Positions 1 to 9,599 of a stretch of 64,000 nucleotides of DNA are shown piece by piece. A program made the position numbers and the translations under genes. Position 1 is the stretch's first letter. Each line of letters begins with the position of its first letter. Location of the stretch: assembly GCA_016709155.1 (NCBI GenBank), contig JADJEI010000013.1, positions 682,001 to 746,000 on the forward strand. The letters are read 5' to 3'. The notes under the pieces are model-generated. The model was not told where the DNA came from. It did no database searches and worked only from the letters and a program-made list of their open reading frames with translations. The DNA comes from Ignavibacteriales bacterium (GTDB lineage: Bacteria > Bacteroidota > Ignavibacteria > Ignavibacteriales > Ignavibacteriaceae).

Positions 1-1719
1 ATATTCGTTTTTCATCAGGGTTGAATCTAATACATAAGAAATAGAGTAATTACTGGAATTTGGCAAATTCACAGCGAGAGTAGTTGGATTATTAAATGTG
101 GAATCTCCATTTGAATAATGGCTAAACATCAGAACTGAGTCTATAAAATTTACATTTATATAGGTGCTAAAGGAACTGTAATCATGATCAACAGTAAAGT
201 TCCACTCCAAGTTGAAATTATTGGTGGTCAGTACAGGTTGAAAATTTATTATCGGTTTGACATGATCAGAATAATAATTAACACCAGAAGAATCGAAGAG
301 TATTGCACGAATCATTTTTCTTACACAGTATTCATAAGTCCAGCCTGGGGCTGAAGAAAAAGATTCTTCATTTGTTTCCCCGAGCTTTTCTGAATAGTAT
401 GTATGAGAGCCCCAAGAAGATCCGGGACCACCCTCCTCTGCCCAAAAATTTCCCTTTGAATAATAAACTGAATCAAAAATGCTTATAAAAATTGGTTCTA
501 CTATTGTTGCATTTTTTATTTCGTGGGTGTTAAATAAAATATGTTGAACAGTGGAGCCTTCATTAAGAGTATAATCCATTATAATATAATCCTGATCGTT
601 CCAATTTAGTAAAAATTTATTATTTTCTTTGTCATAACGTACCCAATCGTTCACTTCACCTTGCAGCAGAAAATATCTTTCACTGGCTATTATAGTATCC
701 CTATCAACATAATAAATAGCATTTCCTGCAAAATGGTTATTGCATCTTTTATTAAATTGCCATTTATTTCCCAATGCTAATGGAAAATAATTTTCCCCTA
801 TATACGGCTGGTAAGACGGATCATACAAAAACACACCACTATTTGTGGCAGCAAACACCAATGAATCGACAAAAGCAAATGCACTTGGGTAGTCGCTACC
901 AGAGGGACCTATATATGACCAGCTTAAACAATTGTCCAATGATCTATAGCCCGGACCAGCATAAAAATTATGATATTTGTCCATGAATAAAAATTCCAGT
1001 TGAGTTCCTGAAATTTCGCTCCAACTTTCTCCATTATTGGTTGATATTAATCTTGTACTCCACTTGTTTGCATAAATATGATTTGAGTCATCTATTACAA
1101 TTCCCCAAATTGATAATGGTAATGCTGCATCATAAACTAATTCCCAATCAGCGCCCAAATTAGTGGTTCTATAAATTTCACCATCCCCACTACCAGCGAA
1201 AACGTTATTTAAATTATTGGCTGCAATAGACCAGATGATATCATTTGCAAAACTGTTTTCTAACCATGAGTTTCCGCCATCTGAAGAATAGACAACTTTT
1301 CCATCATAAGTTCCTGCCCAAATCCAATTATTTGGACTTACTGTTATTGAAAATATTTTATCATTTGAAGCAAGGGAAAGTGTCCAATTATCTCCTTGAT
1401 CTGTAGATTTATAAATTCCACCATCCACATCATTCCCGCCCCACAAAACACCTATACTGTCAATAGCGATACGATAAAGTCTAAGTGATCCGCTTCCAAG
1501 ACGAGTCCAGGTTGCGCCTAAATCAGTAGAACGATAAAAATAGTTCCCGGCTGCATTTCCAGCAAAGTAAAGATTTTGCTCGCCATCATATAGAATATCA
1601 TATACATAAATATCAGAAGTGATACTTTGCCAATATAGTGTTTGGGATTGTGTGGGTAAGGTAGTAGTAATAATTATTGAAAAGATCAAAAAGTAAAAAA
1701 TGAATCTTATTATTTTCAT
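1..1719 (-). CDS. Secreted BNR/YCF48-like beta-propeller protein, 3' end outside window
   Basis: The minus frame is open without a stop from an ATG at 1719 to the left edge, 573 codons. A SD-like AGGA lies about 9 nt upstream of the ATG. The N-terminus is a signal peptide (MKIIRFIFYFLIFS, then a polar stretch). The first 250 residues hold repeated Asp-box motifs of the S/T-x-D/N-x-G-x-x-W type: STDQGDNW, SSDGGNSW, TTNLGADW and STNNGESW. This is typical of BNR/sialidase-like or YCF48-like propellers in secreted Bacteroidota proteins. The later half (from about residue 300) is not recognised. A C-terminal sorting domain would lie outside the window, so type IX export is only inferred from the neighbouring gene. 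Substrate or binding role is unknown. Confidence 0.8.
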   Translation of the reverse strand, partial: MKIIRFIFYFLIFSIIITTTLPTQSQTLYWQSITSDIYVYDILYDGEQNLYFAGNAAGNYFYRSTDLGATWTRLGSGSLRLYRIAIDSIGVLWGGNDVDGGIYKSTDQGDNWTLSLASNDKIFSITVSPNNWIWAGTYDGKVVYSSDGGNSWLENSFANDIIWSIAANNLNNVFAGSGDGEIYRTTNLGADWELVYDAALPLSIWGIVIDDSNHIYANKWSTRLISTNNGESWSEISGTQLEFLFMDKYHNFYAGPGYRSLDNCLSWSYIGPSGSDYPSAFAFVDSLVFAATNSGVFLYDPSYQPYIGENYFPLALGNKWQFNKRCNNHFAGNAIYYVDRDTIIASERYFLLQGEVNDWVRYDKENNKFLLNWNDQDYIIMDYTLNEGSTVQHILFNTHEIKNATIVEPIFISIFDSVYYSKGNFWAEEGGPGSSWGSHTYYSEKLGETNEESFSSAPGWTYEYCVRKMIRAILFDSSGVNYYSDHVKPIINFQPVLTTNNFNLEWNFTVDHDYSSFSTYINVNFIDSVLMFSHYSNGDSTFNNPTTLAVNLPNSSNYSISYVLDSTLMKNEY

Positions 1720-1816
1720 ATTAACAAATCCTATAAAATCTTGATAAAAATGTAAACAATTAAAACTCAATTAGCAATAGTACAGAATGTACGGATTAAT
1801 TCTTAGTGACTACGAG

Positions 1817-1847
1817 AAATAAAAAGTCCCGCGTGAAAGCGGGACTT
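1817..1847 (-). terminator. Rho-independent terminator of the M43 peptidase gene
   Basis: A perfect 9-bp stem AAGTCCCGC / GCGGGACTT with a 6-nt loop lies at 1824-1847. On the minus strand it is followed by a T-rich tract. It sits about 30 bp past the stop of the gene ending at 1879. Confidence 0.85.
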
Positions 1848-1878
1848 AAGTTAAATACTGAAACTATTAAATGAAAAA

Positions 1879-4050
1879 TTATTTCACTAAAAGCATTTTC
1901 TTAGTTTCAATAAAATTGCCTGTGGCTAATCTGTAGATATAAACTCCGCCGGCAAGATCGGCAGCATCGAAAACTGCGTTGTACGATCCAACTGACATGG
2001 TTTCATCAACAAGATTTGCAACTTCATTTCCAAGTATGTCATATACTTTTAACGAAACGTGAGTTTCTGCAGGAATTTCATATCTAATCACCGTTGAAGG
2101 GTTAAACGGATTTGGATAATTTGAAAGTTTATATTCAGTGATTGACTCAACGGGTTTATTCAATGTAACTTCATCATCGTTTAATGAATAGAAGTCATTT
2201 ACTAATTCTTCAGCCGGTTTCATTTCGCTTTTATTTAAAGAAGCTTGAATGAAATGTCTGCCGAATTGTTTTTCAATTACCTGTTGTTCCTGATCAGCTA
2301 AAACATTTTCGCCAAATCGTGCAGGTACACCGGAGAGTTCGATGTCATCAAAGTAAGCGCCTTCACTTAAACCGCTGCCGTTTGAGAAAAATCTAAATCT
2401 GAAACTAAATGTAGTGAAGCCTGTCAAGGTAAATACTTTTTGTGACCATGTTGTTCCACCTGTTCCAGACCATCTTTGTGCTTCCACCCACGTGCCTGAA
2501 GAATTCTGATATTCAAAAGCTACATAGTCAGCTGAGTTTTTCGTTTTGTAATATAACCAGAAACTGAACTCAACCCCTGTGTATCCGCTAACGCCAAGAC
2601 CGGTTAGTTTGGTTGCGTAAGTGTTCATATTGTTATCATAAGACTGACCTGCTTTATTGCTAAAGTCAGCACAATAAACACTCCAGCTTCCGGAATGAAT
2701 TTTAGCGCCGCTGCTTTGATCGCCCCAATAATCTAATCCGCTTGTTCCGTTTAAATCGGATGAACTCCAATTAGCTCCGGGAACTTCGCTGCCAGCTAAT
2801 TCAAATCCTTCGCTGTAAATTACTACGGGATTTCCGCCTACTGTAGAGATAGTTGCCGTTGTATTCGCGGTACCGGTGAATCCATCGTTATCTGTAACGG
2901 TTAAACTTACATTATAAGTTCCCGCTGCAGCATAGGTATAGGAGGGGTTAGCTGATGTGCTGGTATTCCCATCTCCAAAATTCCATAAATAACCAACGAT
3001 AGAACCATCAGGATCGTTGCTTCCGGTGCTGCTGAAATTTATTGCTGTTCCTTCGATTCCTGCGTACGGTCCATTAGCAACTGCAACGGGATTTGTTCCA
3101 CCACCACCGCCTGTTGTCCATAATGTTGATCTTGTTCCATCAAGAGTAGCATTCTCTCTGCTTGATTGATTGATCGTAAAAATATTCATGCAAGCATCGT
3201 CTGTGTAATCCATATAGTTTTCAATCATATCAACTGAACTGCAGGAAACGTGACCGGTTGGACAGCCATAGTTTGGAGCACTTACGAATGGAGTATCATC
3301 GCAGTAATCACCGGGTGCTGAGCAGCCGCCTTGAAACGTGTGATATAAATTTAAATAATGTCCGATTTCATGAGTAGCTGTTCTTCCAAGATGAAAAGGA
3401 GGGTTAATTGTGCCGGTAGTACCGAACGCTGAGTAAAGACAAACAACACCATCTGTTGCTGAAGGTCCGCCGGGAAATTGAGCATATCCTAGTAAACCAC
3501 TACCGAGATTACAAACCCAGAGATTTAGATAATGAGCAGGATCCCAAGGGTCAATTCCACCGTTTGCTGTTCTTTTAACATTGTCATTTGTGGAGAAAGA
3601 AGTAACTGTGGTTAAAGTTCTGGTAATTCCATTTGTTGGATTGCCGTTCGGATCAGTAGTTGCAAGATAAAATTCTATTTCGGTATCTGCACCAACCGGA
3701 TTTGTGTTATAACCATTTGTGCCAAACATTTTTCTGTAGTCTTCGTTCAATACTGTAATTTGAGATTGAACTTGAGCATCAGAAATATTCTGTGCAGTAG
3801 TTTTATAAACGACATGCACGACAACCGGAATCTGGCGAATCACACCGCCGGTGAATTGCCCTTCCCCGGAAATAATTCGATTTTGCATGTCCATTTCAAT
3901 TTGCTGCATCCGATCTTTAAGAGTCGGATCTTCTTTCATCAAACGATCAAGAACTTCCATGCTTCCGCATCGATCTTGAATTTGACCCCAGATTTTTGGC
4001 TGCATTCCTGCCAAGAGAACTACTAAAAGAACGAGTAGTTTACGTATCAC
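1879..4050 (-). CDS. Secreted M43 (pappalysin-family) metalloprotease with PKD and T9SS sorting domain
   Basis: 723 residues. It starts with GTG at 4050, supported by AAAGGAG six bases upstream. Order of parts: signal peptide (about 1-22); propeptide-like region; M43 catalytic domain with the zinc motif HEIGHYLNLYH at residues 227-237, followed by Cys-rich CDDTPF and a downstream ENYMDYTDD, the expected Met-turn area; PKD domain (about 320-400, with NFGDGNTS and YTYAAAGTYNV); a carbohydrate-binding-like beta-sandwich (about 410-570); and a C-terminal sorting domain (about 645-723, with NYPNPFNPSTVIRYEIP). It should be exported across the outer membrane by the type IX system and act on extracellular protein. 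No T9SS machinery gene is in the window. A terminator follows the gene. Confidence 0.93.
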   Translation of the reverse strand: MIRKLLVLLVVLLAGMQPKIWGQIQDRCGSMEVLDRLMKEDPTLKDRMQQIEMDMQNRIISGEGQFTGGVIRQIPVVVHVVYKTTAQNISDAQVQSQITVLNEDYRKMFGTNGYNTNPVGADTEIEFYLATTDPNGNPTNGITRTLTTVTSFSTNDNVKRTANGGIDPWDPAHYLNLWVCNLGSGLLGYAQFPGGPSATDGVVCLYSAFGTTGTINPPFHLGRTATHEIGHYLNLYHTFQGGCSAPGDYCDDTPFVSAPNYGCPTGHVSCSSVDMIENYMDYTDDACMNIFTINQSSRENATLDGTRSTLWTTGGGGGTNPVAVANGPYAGIEGTAINFSSTGSNDPDGSIVGYLWNFGDGNTSTSANPSYTYAAAGTYNVSLTVTDNDGFTGTANTTATISTVGGNPVVIYSEGFELAGSEVPGANWSSSDLNGTSGLDYWGDQSSGAKIHSGSWSVYCADFSNKAGQSYDNNMNTYATKLTGLGVSGYTGVEFSFWLYYKTKNSADYVAFEYQNSSGTWVEAQRWSGTGGTTWSQKVFTLTGFTTFSFRFRFFSNGSGLSEGAYFDDIELSGVPARFGENVLADQEQQVIEKQFGRHFIQASLNKSEMKPAEELVNDFYSLNDDEVTLNKPVESITEYKLSNYPNPFNPSTVIRYEIPAETHVSLKVYDILGNEVANLVDETMSVGSYNAVFDAADLAGGVYIYRLATGNFIETKKMLLVK

Positions 4051-4265
4051 AGTGTACTCCTTTTATTATGAGTTTTAATTGATTGTTGTTTATAAAATTT
4101 TGGAGCAGATAAAAAAATCCGCCGTTAAAAAATATTTATTTAGAAATTTGAAATAGATTAATCAGAACGTCACTCAACTTGGCAGTAAAAATATATTCAA
4201 GAAATATATGGAGCAAATAATTTTAGGATAAAAATCAAAAAATTTTTTAGCGGGTTTGTTTCATT

Positions 4266-5009
4266 TTAGTAACGATCAAGTTTGAATTTTTCACCGAGGT
4301 ATAATTTTCTAACTTCCTCATCATTGGCAAGAGTCTCCGAATCACCCTGTTTGAAGATAATACCATTGATTAAAATATATCCGTTATCAACTATACTCAA
4401 AGTCTCGTGTACGTTGTGATCTGTGATCAATACGCCGATACCTCTGTTCTTCAGGTTCGCCACAATTACCATAATATCTTCGACCGCTATCGGATCAACA
4501 CCGGCAAAGGGTTCGTCAAGTAAAATAAAACTTGGATCGGTGGCAAGTGCACGTGCAATTTCTGTGCGTCTTCTTTCGCCACCGCTAAGCTGGAAGCCCT
4601 TGCTTTTTCGTAATGATGAAATTGACAGCTCATCGAGAAGTTTATCACACTTGGTAAGTCGTTCTTTTTTAGTAAGCTTAGTCATCTCAAGTACGGCGAG
4701 CAGGTTATCTTCAACGCTTAATCTGCGGAAGATGGATGCCTCCTGAGGCAGATAACCAATACCCATTCGAGCACGTTTGTACATCGGTACTTTAGTTATT
4801 TCTTTATCATCGAGAAAAACTTTTCCTTTATCCGGTTTTATCATTCCCGTGATCATGTAAAAGGTAGTGGTTTTACCTGCACCGTTTGGTCCAAGCAAAC
4901 CAACTATCTCCCCCTTGGAAACTTTAATGCTTGCTTTGTTTACTACAATACGCTTCTTGTAAATTTTAACAAGGTTATCACTTCTTAATGTTACGGAATT
5001 AGCAGTCAT
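4266..5009 (-). CDS. lptB: LPS export ABC transporter ATP-binding protein LptB
   Basis: 247 residues, the usual LptB length. Walker A GPNGAGKTT is at about 40-48, the signature LSGGERRR at 141-148, Walker B FILLDEPFAGVDP at 161-173 and the H-loop TDHNVHE near 196-202. LptB powers extraction of LPS from the inner membrane together with LptF/LptG, which are not in this window. The start codon overlaps the stop of the upstream OstA-like gene (ATGA), so translation is probably coupled. Its place at the end of a kdsA-kdsD-lptC-lptA series makes LptB much more likely than another ABC ATPase, for example a LivF-like one. Confidence 0.94.
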   Translation of the reverse strand: MTANSVTLRSDNLVKIYKKRIVVNKASIKVSKGEIVGLLGPNGAGKTTTFYMITGMIKPDKGKVFLDDKEITKVPMYKRARMGIGYLPQEASIFRRLSVEDNLLAVLEMTKLTKKERLTKCDKLLDELSISSLRKSKGFQLSGGERRRTEIARALATDPSFILLDEPFAGVDPIAVEDIMVIVANLKNRGIGVLITDHNVHETLSIVDNGYILINGIIFKQGDSETLANDEEVRKLYLGEKFKLDRY

Positions 5010-6442
5010 TCGTTATTCCAATCAAACTTTTTTCTATTGTGAAAGTATTTAAGTAAAGAATTTTTTGTCGGTCTGTCTTGAATAAACTTATAGCCGGGCA
5101 GAGTGAAAGTACGCTCATTATTTTCAACTTGGTTTTCAGGATAATATTCGCTTACAGGTGAACCATATAATCTAACTTCATCAACTTTACTGTTTAAAAA
5201 TATAATTGCCGCCGATTCTGAAGATGACTTAGTAAGTCCATTCGGTTCATTTTCATCATAAAGGTAGTAAATGCTTTTTGAATCGCTGTAAAATTCAGAA
5301 CGACTAATTTTATTTTCCTTAAAATAAATTTTAATTTTATCCGAAGCTTCCTGATCAAAACGAAGTGGAAAATTTTTGTTTTGCGAAAGTAAGAAAGAAT
5401 TTTTATCAATGTCTAAATTCTTAATTCTGCTGCCGTCAAGATAAATAGTAATTGAATCACCTGTCAACTGAGAGTTATCGTACCACAAAACGGGCTGAAT
5501 AGAATTGGTCATTTTTGTGATTATTTTATTTTCAGTGCGAAACAATATGGTCGAATTATTTTTTGAGGCAAAAGAACCTTTTAAAATTTCAACAGAATCA
5601 GTTGCGATAAAATAATTTAATGTATCTCTAAAAGATTCCATTACTCTACTTCGAATCAATAACGAGTCAAGTGTAAATATAGTTACAGTATCAATTTGTT
5701 CCGGAGCAAAAGTTGTATCAATTAAATTAATAAAAACAGTATCAACTTGAATAAGAAAAGGATTGACATCAATTTTTGTGTAATATTTTTGAGTATAATC
5801 TTCGAGGTGATCGCCAAAAATCATTGAGTTATTCTTTTTATTTTTGATTGCGACATTGTTAAATGCAAAAGTGATCTTTTGATTTCTATAGTGCTCAAGG
5901 CTGTCGGCAAAAATAATATTTTCATCATCTGTGATCTTCACGTCTTGTTCGGCAATTGCTTTTTCCTCCATCCTGAAATAAGTAAGCTTATTTGAAGTGA
6001 GCACTGAAACGCTGTCATAAAGTTTCACATTTTTTTCAAATACTGCTTTGTGCAGGTCAAAAAAATATTCACCGCTCACAGCAGTAAGTTCCACTTCTCT
6101 GTCATTTAATTTTAGTCCGACATGGCTTTCACATTTTCGGAGATTGCCGTAGTAAAATCCTTGTTGAGTATAAATTGTTAAATCTTCTTGCCGGGCAACC
6201 ACATTCCCGATAAGTTCAGCGTCATTGCGCGCAAGATATTGAGTGGCTTTGTCGCAAGTGATTACAACATTGCCCTGTGTTAAAGTAACATTCCCGAATA
6301 CTTCCCGAATACTTTCTCCATTTATATTTTTCCCGACAAGGCTGTCGCCGATAACCGTGATAGGTATATTCTGTTCTTGCGAAAAAATAATTCCTGAAAG
6401 AAAAACAAACAGAAATAAATTGAATACAAAAATAGTTTTCAT
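5006..6442 (-). CDS. lptA: OstA/LptA-like periplasmic LPS transport protein
   Basis: 478 residues with an N-terminal signal peptide (MKTIFVFNLFLFVFLSGIIFS). The first 200 or so residues have the beta-jellyroll repeat pattern of OstA/LptA: short strands such as GNVTLTQGNVVITCDKATQYLARNDA followed by ELIGNVVARQEDLTIYTQQG. The protein is more than twice as long as E. coli LptA, as is usual for OstA-like proteins of Bacteroidota, and the extra C-terminal half has no named domain. It should bridge LptC and the outer membrane for LPS. The stop overlaps the lptB start and the start overlaps the lptC stop (TAATG). The symbol is given by context and domain rather than by full-length similarity. Confidence 0.82.
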   Translation of the reverse strand: MKTIFVFNLFLFVFLSGIIFSQEQNIPITVIGDSLVGKNINGESIREVFGNVTLTQGNVVITCDKATQYLARNDAELIGNVVARQEDLTIYTQQGFYYGNLRKCESHVGLKLNDREVELTAVSGEYFFDLHKAVFEKNVKLYDSVSVLTSNKLTYFRMEEKAIAEQDVKITDDENIIFADSLEHYRNQKITFAFNNVAIKNKKNNSMIFGDHLEDYTQKYYTKIDVNPFLIQVDTVFINLIDTTFAPEQIDTVTIFTLDSLLIRSRVMESFRDTLNYFIATDSVEILKGSFASKNNSTILFRTENKIITKMTNSIQPVLWYDNSQLTGDSITIYLDGSRIKNLDIDKNSFLLSQNKNFPLRFDQEASDKIKIYFKENKISRSEFYSDSKSIYYLYDENEPNGLTKSSSESAAIIFLNSKVDEVRLYGSPVSEYYPENQVENNERTFTLPGYKFIQDRPTKNSLLKYFHNRKKFDWNNE

Positions 6443-6978
6443 TACAGCGAATCCCGGCGGGTGATATAAGTGACATTATAAATCACATAATTTTTCAACT
6501 GCTGATCAGATTCAAAACCATAACCTTCAATCACTTCAGCGGGGGAGGTGATGACCACATATTTATCAGAAACAATTTTTTTATCTTTATTTCGCCACAT
6601 CATTTCCTGCGTTCTGATAACTACGCCGCTGTCATTTGCAGCAACTACACTATCAATTGCAAAAAGATTATTCGTGTTGTCGTCAACCCTGCCTTTTTTT
6701 GATGTTAGAGTTGTGGTTTGATTTTCAAACTTATCATAAAAATAAACTGTGACATTACTATCGAGCAAAGTTTCTTTTGATTGTTCAAAAACTCTGATCT
6801 GTCCGGCAATTAAAACAGCTTTAATTTTTCCTGAATCGCTGAAAGTTATTTTTGAGTTCCAACTTTCCTGCGAAGGCATTTCTTCGGTTTTAATTCCTGA
6901 TATTATTTTGGGTTTCACCTGTTCTGAATTGCATGATGTGATTATCAAAACTATAATTAAAGTGAAAAAATATTTCAT
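6442..6978 (-). CDS. lptC: LptC-like LPS export lipoprotein
   Basis: 178 residues. The N-terminus MKYFFTLIIVLIITSCNSEQ is a lipoprotein signal with a lipobox Cys at residue 16. The body matches the LptC pattern: ESWNSKITFSDSGKIKAVLIAGQIRVFE, then a fold of repeated strands with TTLTSKKGRVDDNTNNLFAIDSVV and a late TQEMMWRNKDKKIVSDKYV (the conserved LxW-x-x-K-x-K-I step). LptC normally binds LptA in the periplasm. It overlaps kdsD upstream by 4 bp and touches lptA downstream. Confidence 0.85.
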   Translation of the reverse strand: MKYFFTLIIVLIITSCNSEQVKPKIISGIKTEEMPSQESWNSKITFSDSGKIKAVLIAGQIRVFEQSKETLLDSNVTVYFYDKFENQTTTLTSKKGRVDDNTNNLFAIDSVVAANDSGVVIRTQEMMWRNKDKKIVSDKYVVITSPAEVIEGYGFESDQQLKNYVIYNVTYITRRDSL

Positions 6979-7952
6979 CGGGAACTTAGTCCGAGATTAA
7001 TAAGATCGTGCAAATGAACAATACCAATCGGTTTGCGGCTGTCATCAACAATTATAAGTGTCGTGATTTTATAATTTTCCATTTGTTGAAGTGCAAACGA
7101 AGCAAGATACTCCTGCCTCATAACTTTTGGATTTTTGGTTAATATGTCGGAGGCTTTTAAATTTTTTATCTCCAGAGTTCGCTCGAGTAATCTTCGTAAA
7201 TCGCCATCAGTGATTATTCCTTTTAATATTCCCAGCTCATCAATTACACAGGTCGTTCCGAGCCGTTTAGATGTAATTTCAAGTATCACATCTTTGATTG
7301 AGGCATCAACTGAAACGGCGGGGATTTTTTCTCCCGTAAACATTATCTCTTTTATCTGAAGTGATAATCTTTTGCCAAGACTTCCGCCGGGGTGAAGAAA
7401 TGCAAAATCTTCGGGAGTAAAATTTCTTAACTGAAGAAGCACTACAGAAAGAGCATCACCCATTACAAGAGTCGCTGTTGTTGATGAAGTCGGTGCGAGG
7501 TGGTGGGGGCAAGCCTCCTCATTCACGCGGACATTCAGTACAACATCGCTTTCCTGCGCAAGCGGACTGTCCGGGTCACCTGTCATCGTGATAAGTTTTA
7601 CTCCAATACGTTTTAACATCGGAAGTAATTTTGCTAATTCATCTGTCATTCCGCTTTTCGAAATGAGGATAACTACATCCTCCATTCGAACCATGCCTAA
7701 ATCACCATGAAGCGCATCGGTTGGGTGAAGAAAAATAGAAGCAGTTCCGGTCGAGTTAAGTGTGGCAACAATTTTTCTGGCTATCAATCCTGATTTGCCC
7801 ATACCTGTCAGCACCACCCGCCCTTTGCATTTTAAAATTACTTCGATTGCTTTTACAAAATCCCCGTTAATGCTGTTCGAAAGATTTGTTACGGCTTCAG
7901 ACTCGATTCGAATTACTTTTTTGCCTTTTTCTATAATTTCTTCGCTGGTCAA
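6975..7952 (-). CDS. kdsD: D-arabinose-5-phosphate isomerase (SIS + two CBS domains)
   Basis: 325 residues, the normal KdsD/GutQ length. It converts ribulose-5-phosphate to arabinose-5-phosphate, the first step to Kdo. The SIS domain (about 35-180) shows GRVVLTGMGKSG, the HPTDALHGDLG block with its catalytic His, and ISKSGMTDE. Two CBS domains fill 205-325. The start is TTG at 7952, with AGGAG about 9 nt upstream and no better ATG. The gene stands between an unknown gene and lptC, and kdsA lies two genes upstream, so the Kdo role is strongly supported. Confidence 0.93.
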   Translation of the reverse strand: MTSEEIIEKGKKVIRIESEAVTNLSNSINGDFVKAIEVILKCKGRVVLTGMGKSGLIARKIVATLNSTGTASIFLHPTDALHGDLGMVRMEDVVILISKSGMTDELAKLLPMLKRIGVKLITMTGDPDSPLAQESDVVLNVRVNEEACPHHLAPTSSTTATLVMGDALSVVLLQLRNFTPEDFAFLHPGGSLGKRLSLQIKEIMFTGEKIPAVSVDASIKDVILEITSKRLGTTCVIDELGILKGIITDGDLRRLLERTLEIKNLKASDILTKNPKVMRQEYLASFALQQMENYKITTLIIVDDSRKPIGIVHLHDLINLGLSSR

Positions 7953-7953
7953 A

Positions 7954-8703
7954 TTATTTTCTCCTAAAGAAAAAATGTTTTTTATTTATTTGCTTTTCGG
8001 GAAGATAAAAATCTTCAATCTTCAAATTCAAATTTAATCTTTTCATATACTTATTATAAGAAATAAATGCCAAGCCGAGTTCTTCTTTTGAATATGAATT
8101 TAGCTCAGCGAAGAATCTTGCAGGCTTAAGAGCAATTCCCGGCTCGCGGATTTTTTTTATCGCCATCAGCTCATTATAAAAATTTGTAAGTGGAATCAAA
8201 TGATTCACTCTGCTCGAAAAATCATGCAGCCAAATTTTTTTAGTTGAAGTTGATACTGCTAACAGATAACAATCTTGCTTCAAAATAAATTCATTTACTT
8301 CGGAATTATCTTCAGGATTTTTATCTCCCGGGTTCCAAACAGAATAACTCCATCGTTTTCTCTCGATCAATTTTTGAATTAAAGAGATTTCTGGTGTGAA
8401 CGACAAATCAATTTCAATTTGATTATATGCTTCTTCGTGAATGGTTATATCTAATGAAGCTTCTTCAAATTCAATTCTACCAAAAGCAAAAACAGGGGAG
8501 GAGGGTGTTGATAAATCAGTTGTGTCCTGATTCGATCCGAGGACTAAATTTGATCCGCCGAATCTTCCTTCCCCAATTACAGAGTACGAGTTTATTTTTT
8601 CGCGGTATAATTTGTAACCGGGTTTTGTTTCCGGCAGTACGCTGAAAAGATAATCTATTTCTTTTACGGTAATCGGGCGTGGAAATTCAGTACAGTTTTT
8701 CAC
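7954..8703 (-). CDS. Unknown conserved-looking protein inside the Kdo/Lpt operon
   Basis: 249 residues, not recognised. It starts with GTG at 8703 and has no signal peptide or membrane segment. The composition is that of a soluble cytoplasmic protein, with an unusual central run rich in Glu/Ile (RIEFEEASLDITIHEEAY). It sits where kdsC is found in enterobacterial operons, but it has none of the HAD phosphatase motifs (no DxDxT/V near the N-terminus), so it is not KdsC by sequence. Spacing is 21 bp from kdsA and 1 bp to kdsD, so it is very probably co-transcribed. A role in Kdo or LPS synthesis is inferred from position only. Confidence 0.75.
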   Translation of the reverse strand: MKNCTEFPRPITVKEIDYLFSVLPETKPGYKLYREKINSYSVIGEGRFGGSNLVLGSNQDTTDLSTPSSPVFAFGRIEFEEASLDITIHEEAYNQIEIDLSFTPEISLIQKLIERKRWSYSVWNPGDKNPEDNSEVNEFILKQDCYLLAVSTSTKKIWLHDFSSRVNHLIPLTNFYNELMAIKKIREPGIALKPARFFAELNSYSKEELGLAFISYNKYMKRLNLNLKIEDFYLPEKQINKKHFFFRRK

Positions 8704-8723
8704 TTAAATAATAAATTGATGAA

Positions 8724-9536
8724 TCAATATCGCTTGATGATTTTATCAATTGCCAGAACTTCAATTAAAAGATTTTTTAATTCATTTAAAGGAAGCTGAC
8801 TTGCGGCATCACTCAATGCTTCTTTGGGGTTGGGGTGAACTTCAAGGAACAGTGCATCTATTCCAACAGCAGCGGCAGCGCGTGCTAACGGTTTGATAAA
8901 TTTAGGCTGCCCCCCGCTTGTGTTTTCTTTGCTTGGAAGTTGAACCGAATGAGTAGCATCCATTACTACCGGATAGCCGAGTTCACGCATGATTACAAGT
9001 GAACGCATGTCCACAACAAGATTATGATAGCCGAATGTTGTTCCTCTTTCCGTAAGCATAATTTTATCATTACCGGTTGATGCCACTTTTTGAGCGGCGT
9101 GTTTCATATCCTCCGGTGCGAGGAACTGTCCTTTTTTTATATTGACTATTTTTCCCGACTCACCTGCCGCAATCAGCAAGTCAGTTTGACGGCAGAGGAA
9201 AGCAGGTATCTGTAATACATCAACTGACGAAGCAGCGAGTTTTATTTCTTCAACTGTGTGAACATCTGTTAGCACAGGAATCTTCAATTCACTTCGAACA
9301 TCGCTTAAAATTTGCAGAGCTTCTTTGTCGCCAATCCCTGTAAACGAGCCGAGACTTGTGCGGTTAGCTTTTTTGTAACTCGATTTAAAGATGAAAGGAA
9401 TATTTAATTCATTAGTAATTTTTTTTATTGCAAGTGCAGTTTCAAAAATAAGTTTACGGTTTTCGATAACGCATGGTCCGGCAATTAGTACTAAGGGAGC
9501 GCCGTCACCGATTGAAATATCATTTAATTTAATCAT
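8724..9536 (-). CDS. kdsA: 3-deoxy-8-phosphooctulonate synthase (Kdo8P synthase)
   Basis: 270 residues, the family length. It condenses arabinose-5-phosphate with phosphoenolpyruvate. Visible motifs are IAGPCVIEN, FKSSYKKANRTS, TDVHTVEEI, QIPAFLCRQTDLL, KKGQFLAPEDM, ERGTTFGY and DATHSVQLP. The Cys in the GPC motif marks the metal-dependent class of Kdo8P synthases (as in Aquifex) rather than the E. coli metal-free class, which has Asn there. It is the first gene of the Kdo/Lpt operon. The ATG at 9536 has only a weak ribosome site. Confidence 0.95.
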   Translation of the reverse strand: MIKLNDISIGDGAPLVLIAGPCVIENRKLIFETALAIKKITNELNIPFIFKSSYKKANRTSLGSFTGIGDKEALQILSDVRSELKIPVLTDVHTVEEIKLAASSVDVLQIPAFLCRQTDLLIAAGESGKIVNIKKGQFLAPEDMKHAAQKVASTGNDKIMLTERGTTFGYHNLVVDMRSLVIMRELGYPVVMDATHSVQLPSKENTSGGQPKFIKPLARAAAAVGIDALFLEVHPNPKEALSDAASQLPLNELKNLLIEVLAIDKIIKRY

Positions 9537-9599
9537 CTGTTAAAATTGATTTATGGTTTATTGATGTGCAAATATAAATAAATGATTCGTTTGTTTGAA

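Noticed and set aside
3760..4026. Plus-strand 88-residue frame inside the M43 gene
   Set aside because: Shadow of the minus-strand gene; no ribosome site or family resemblance.
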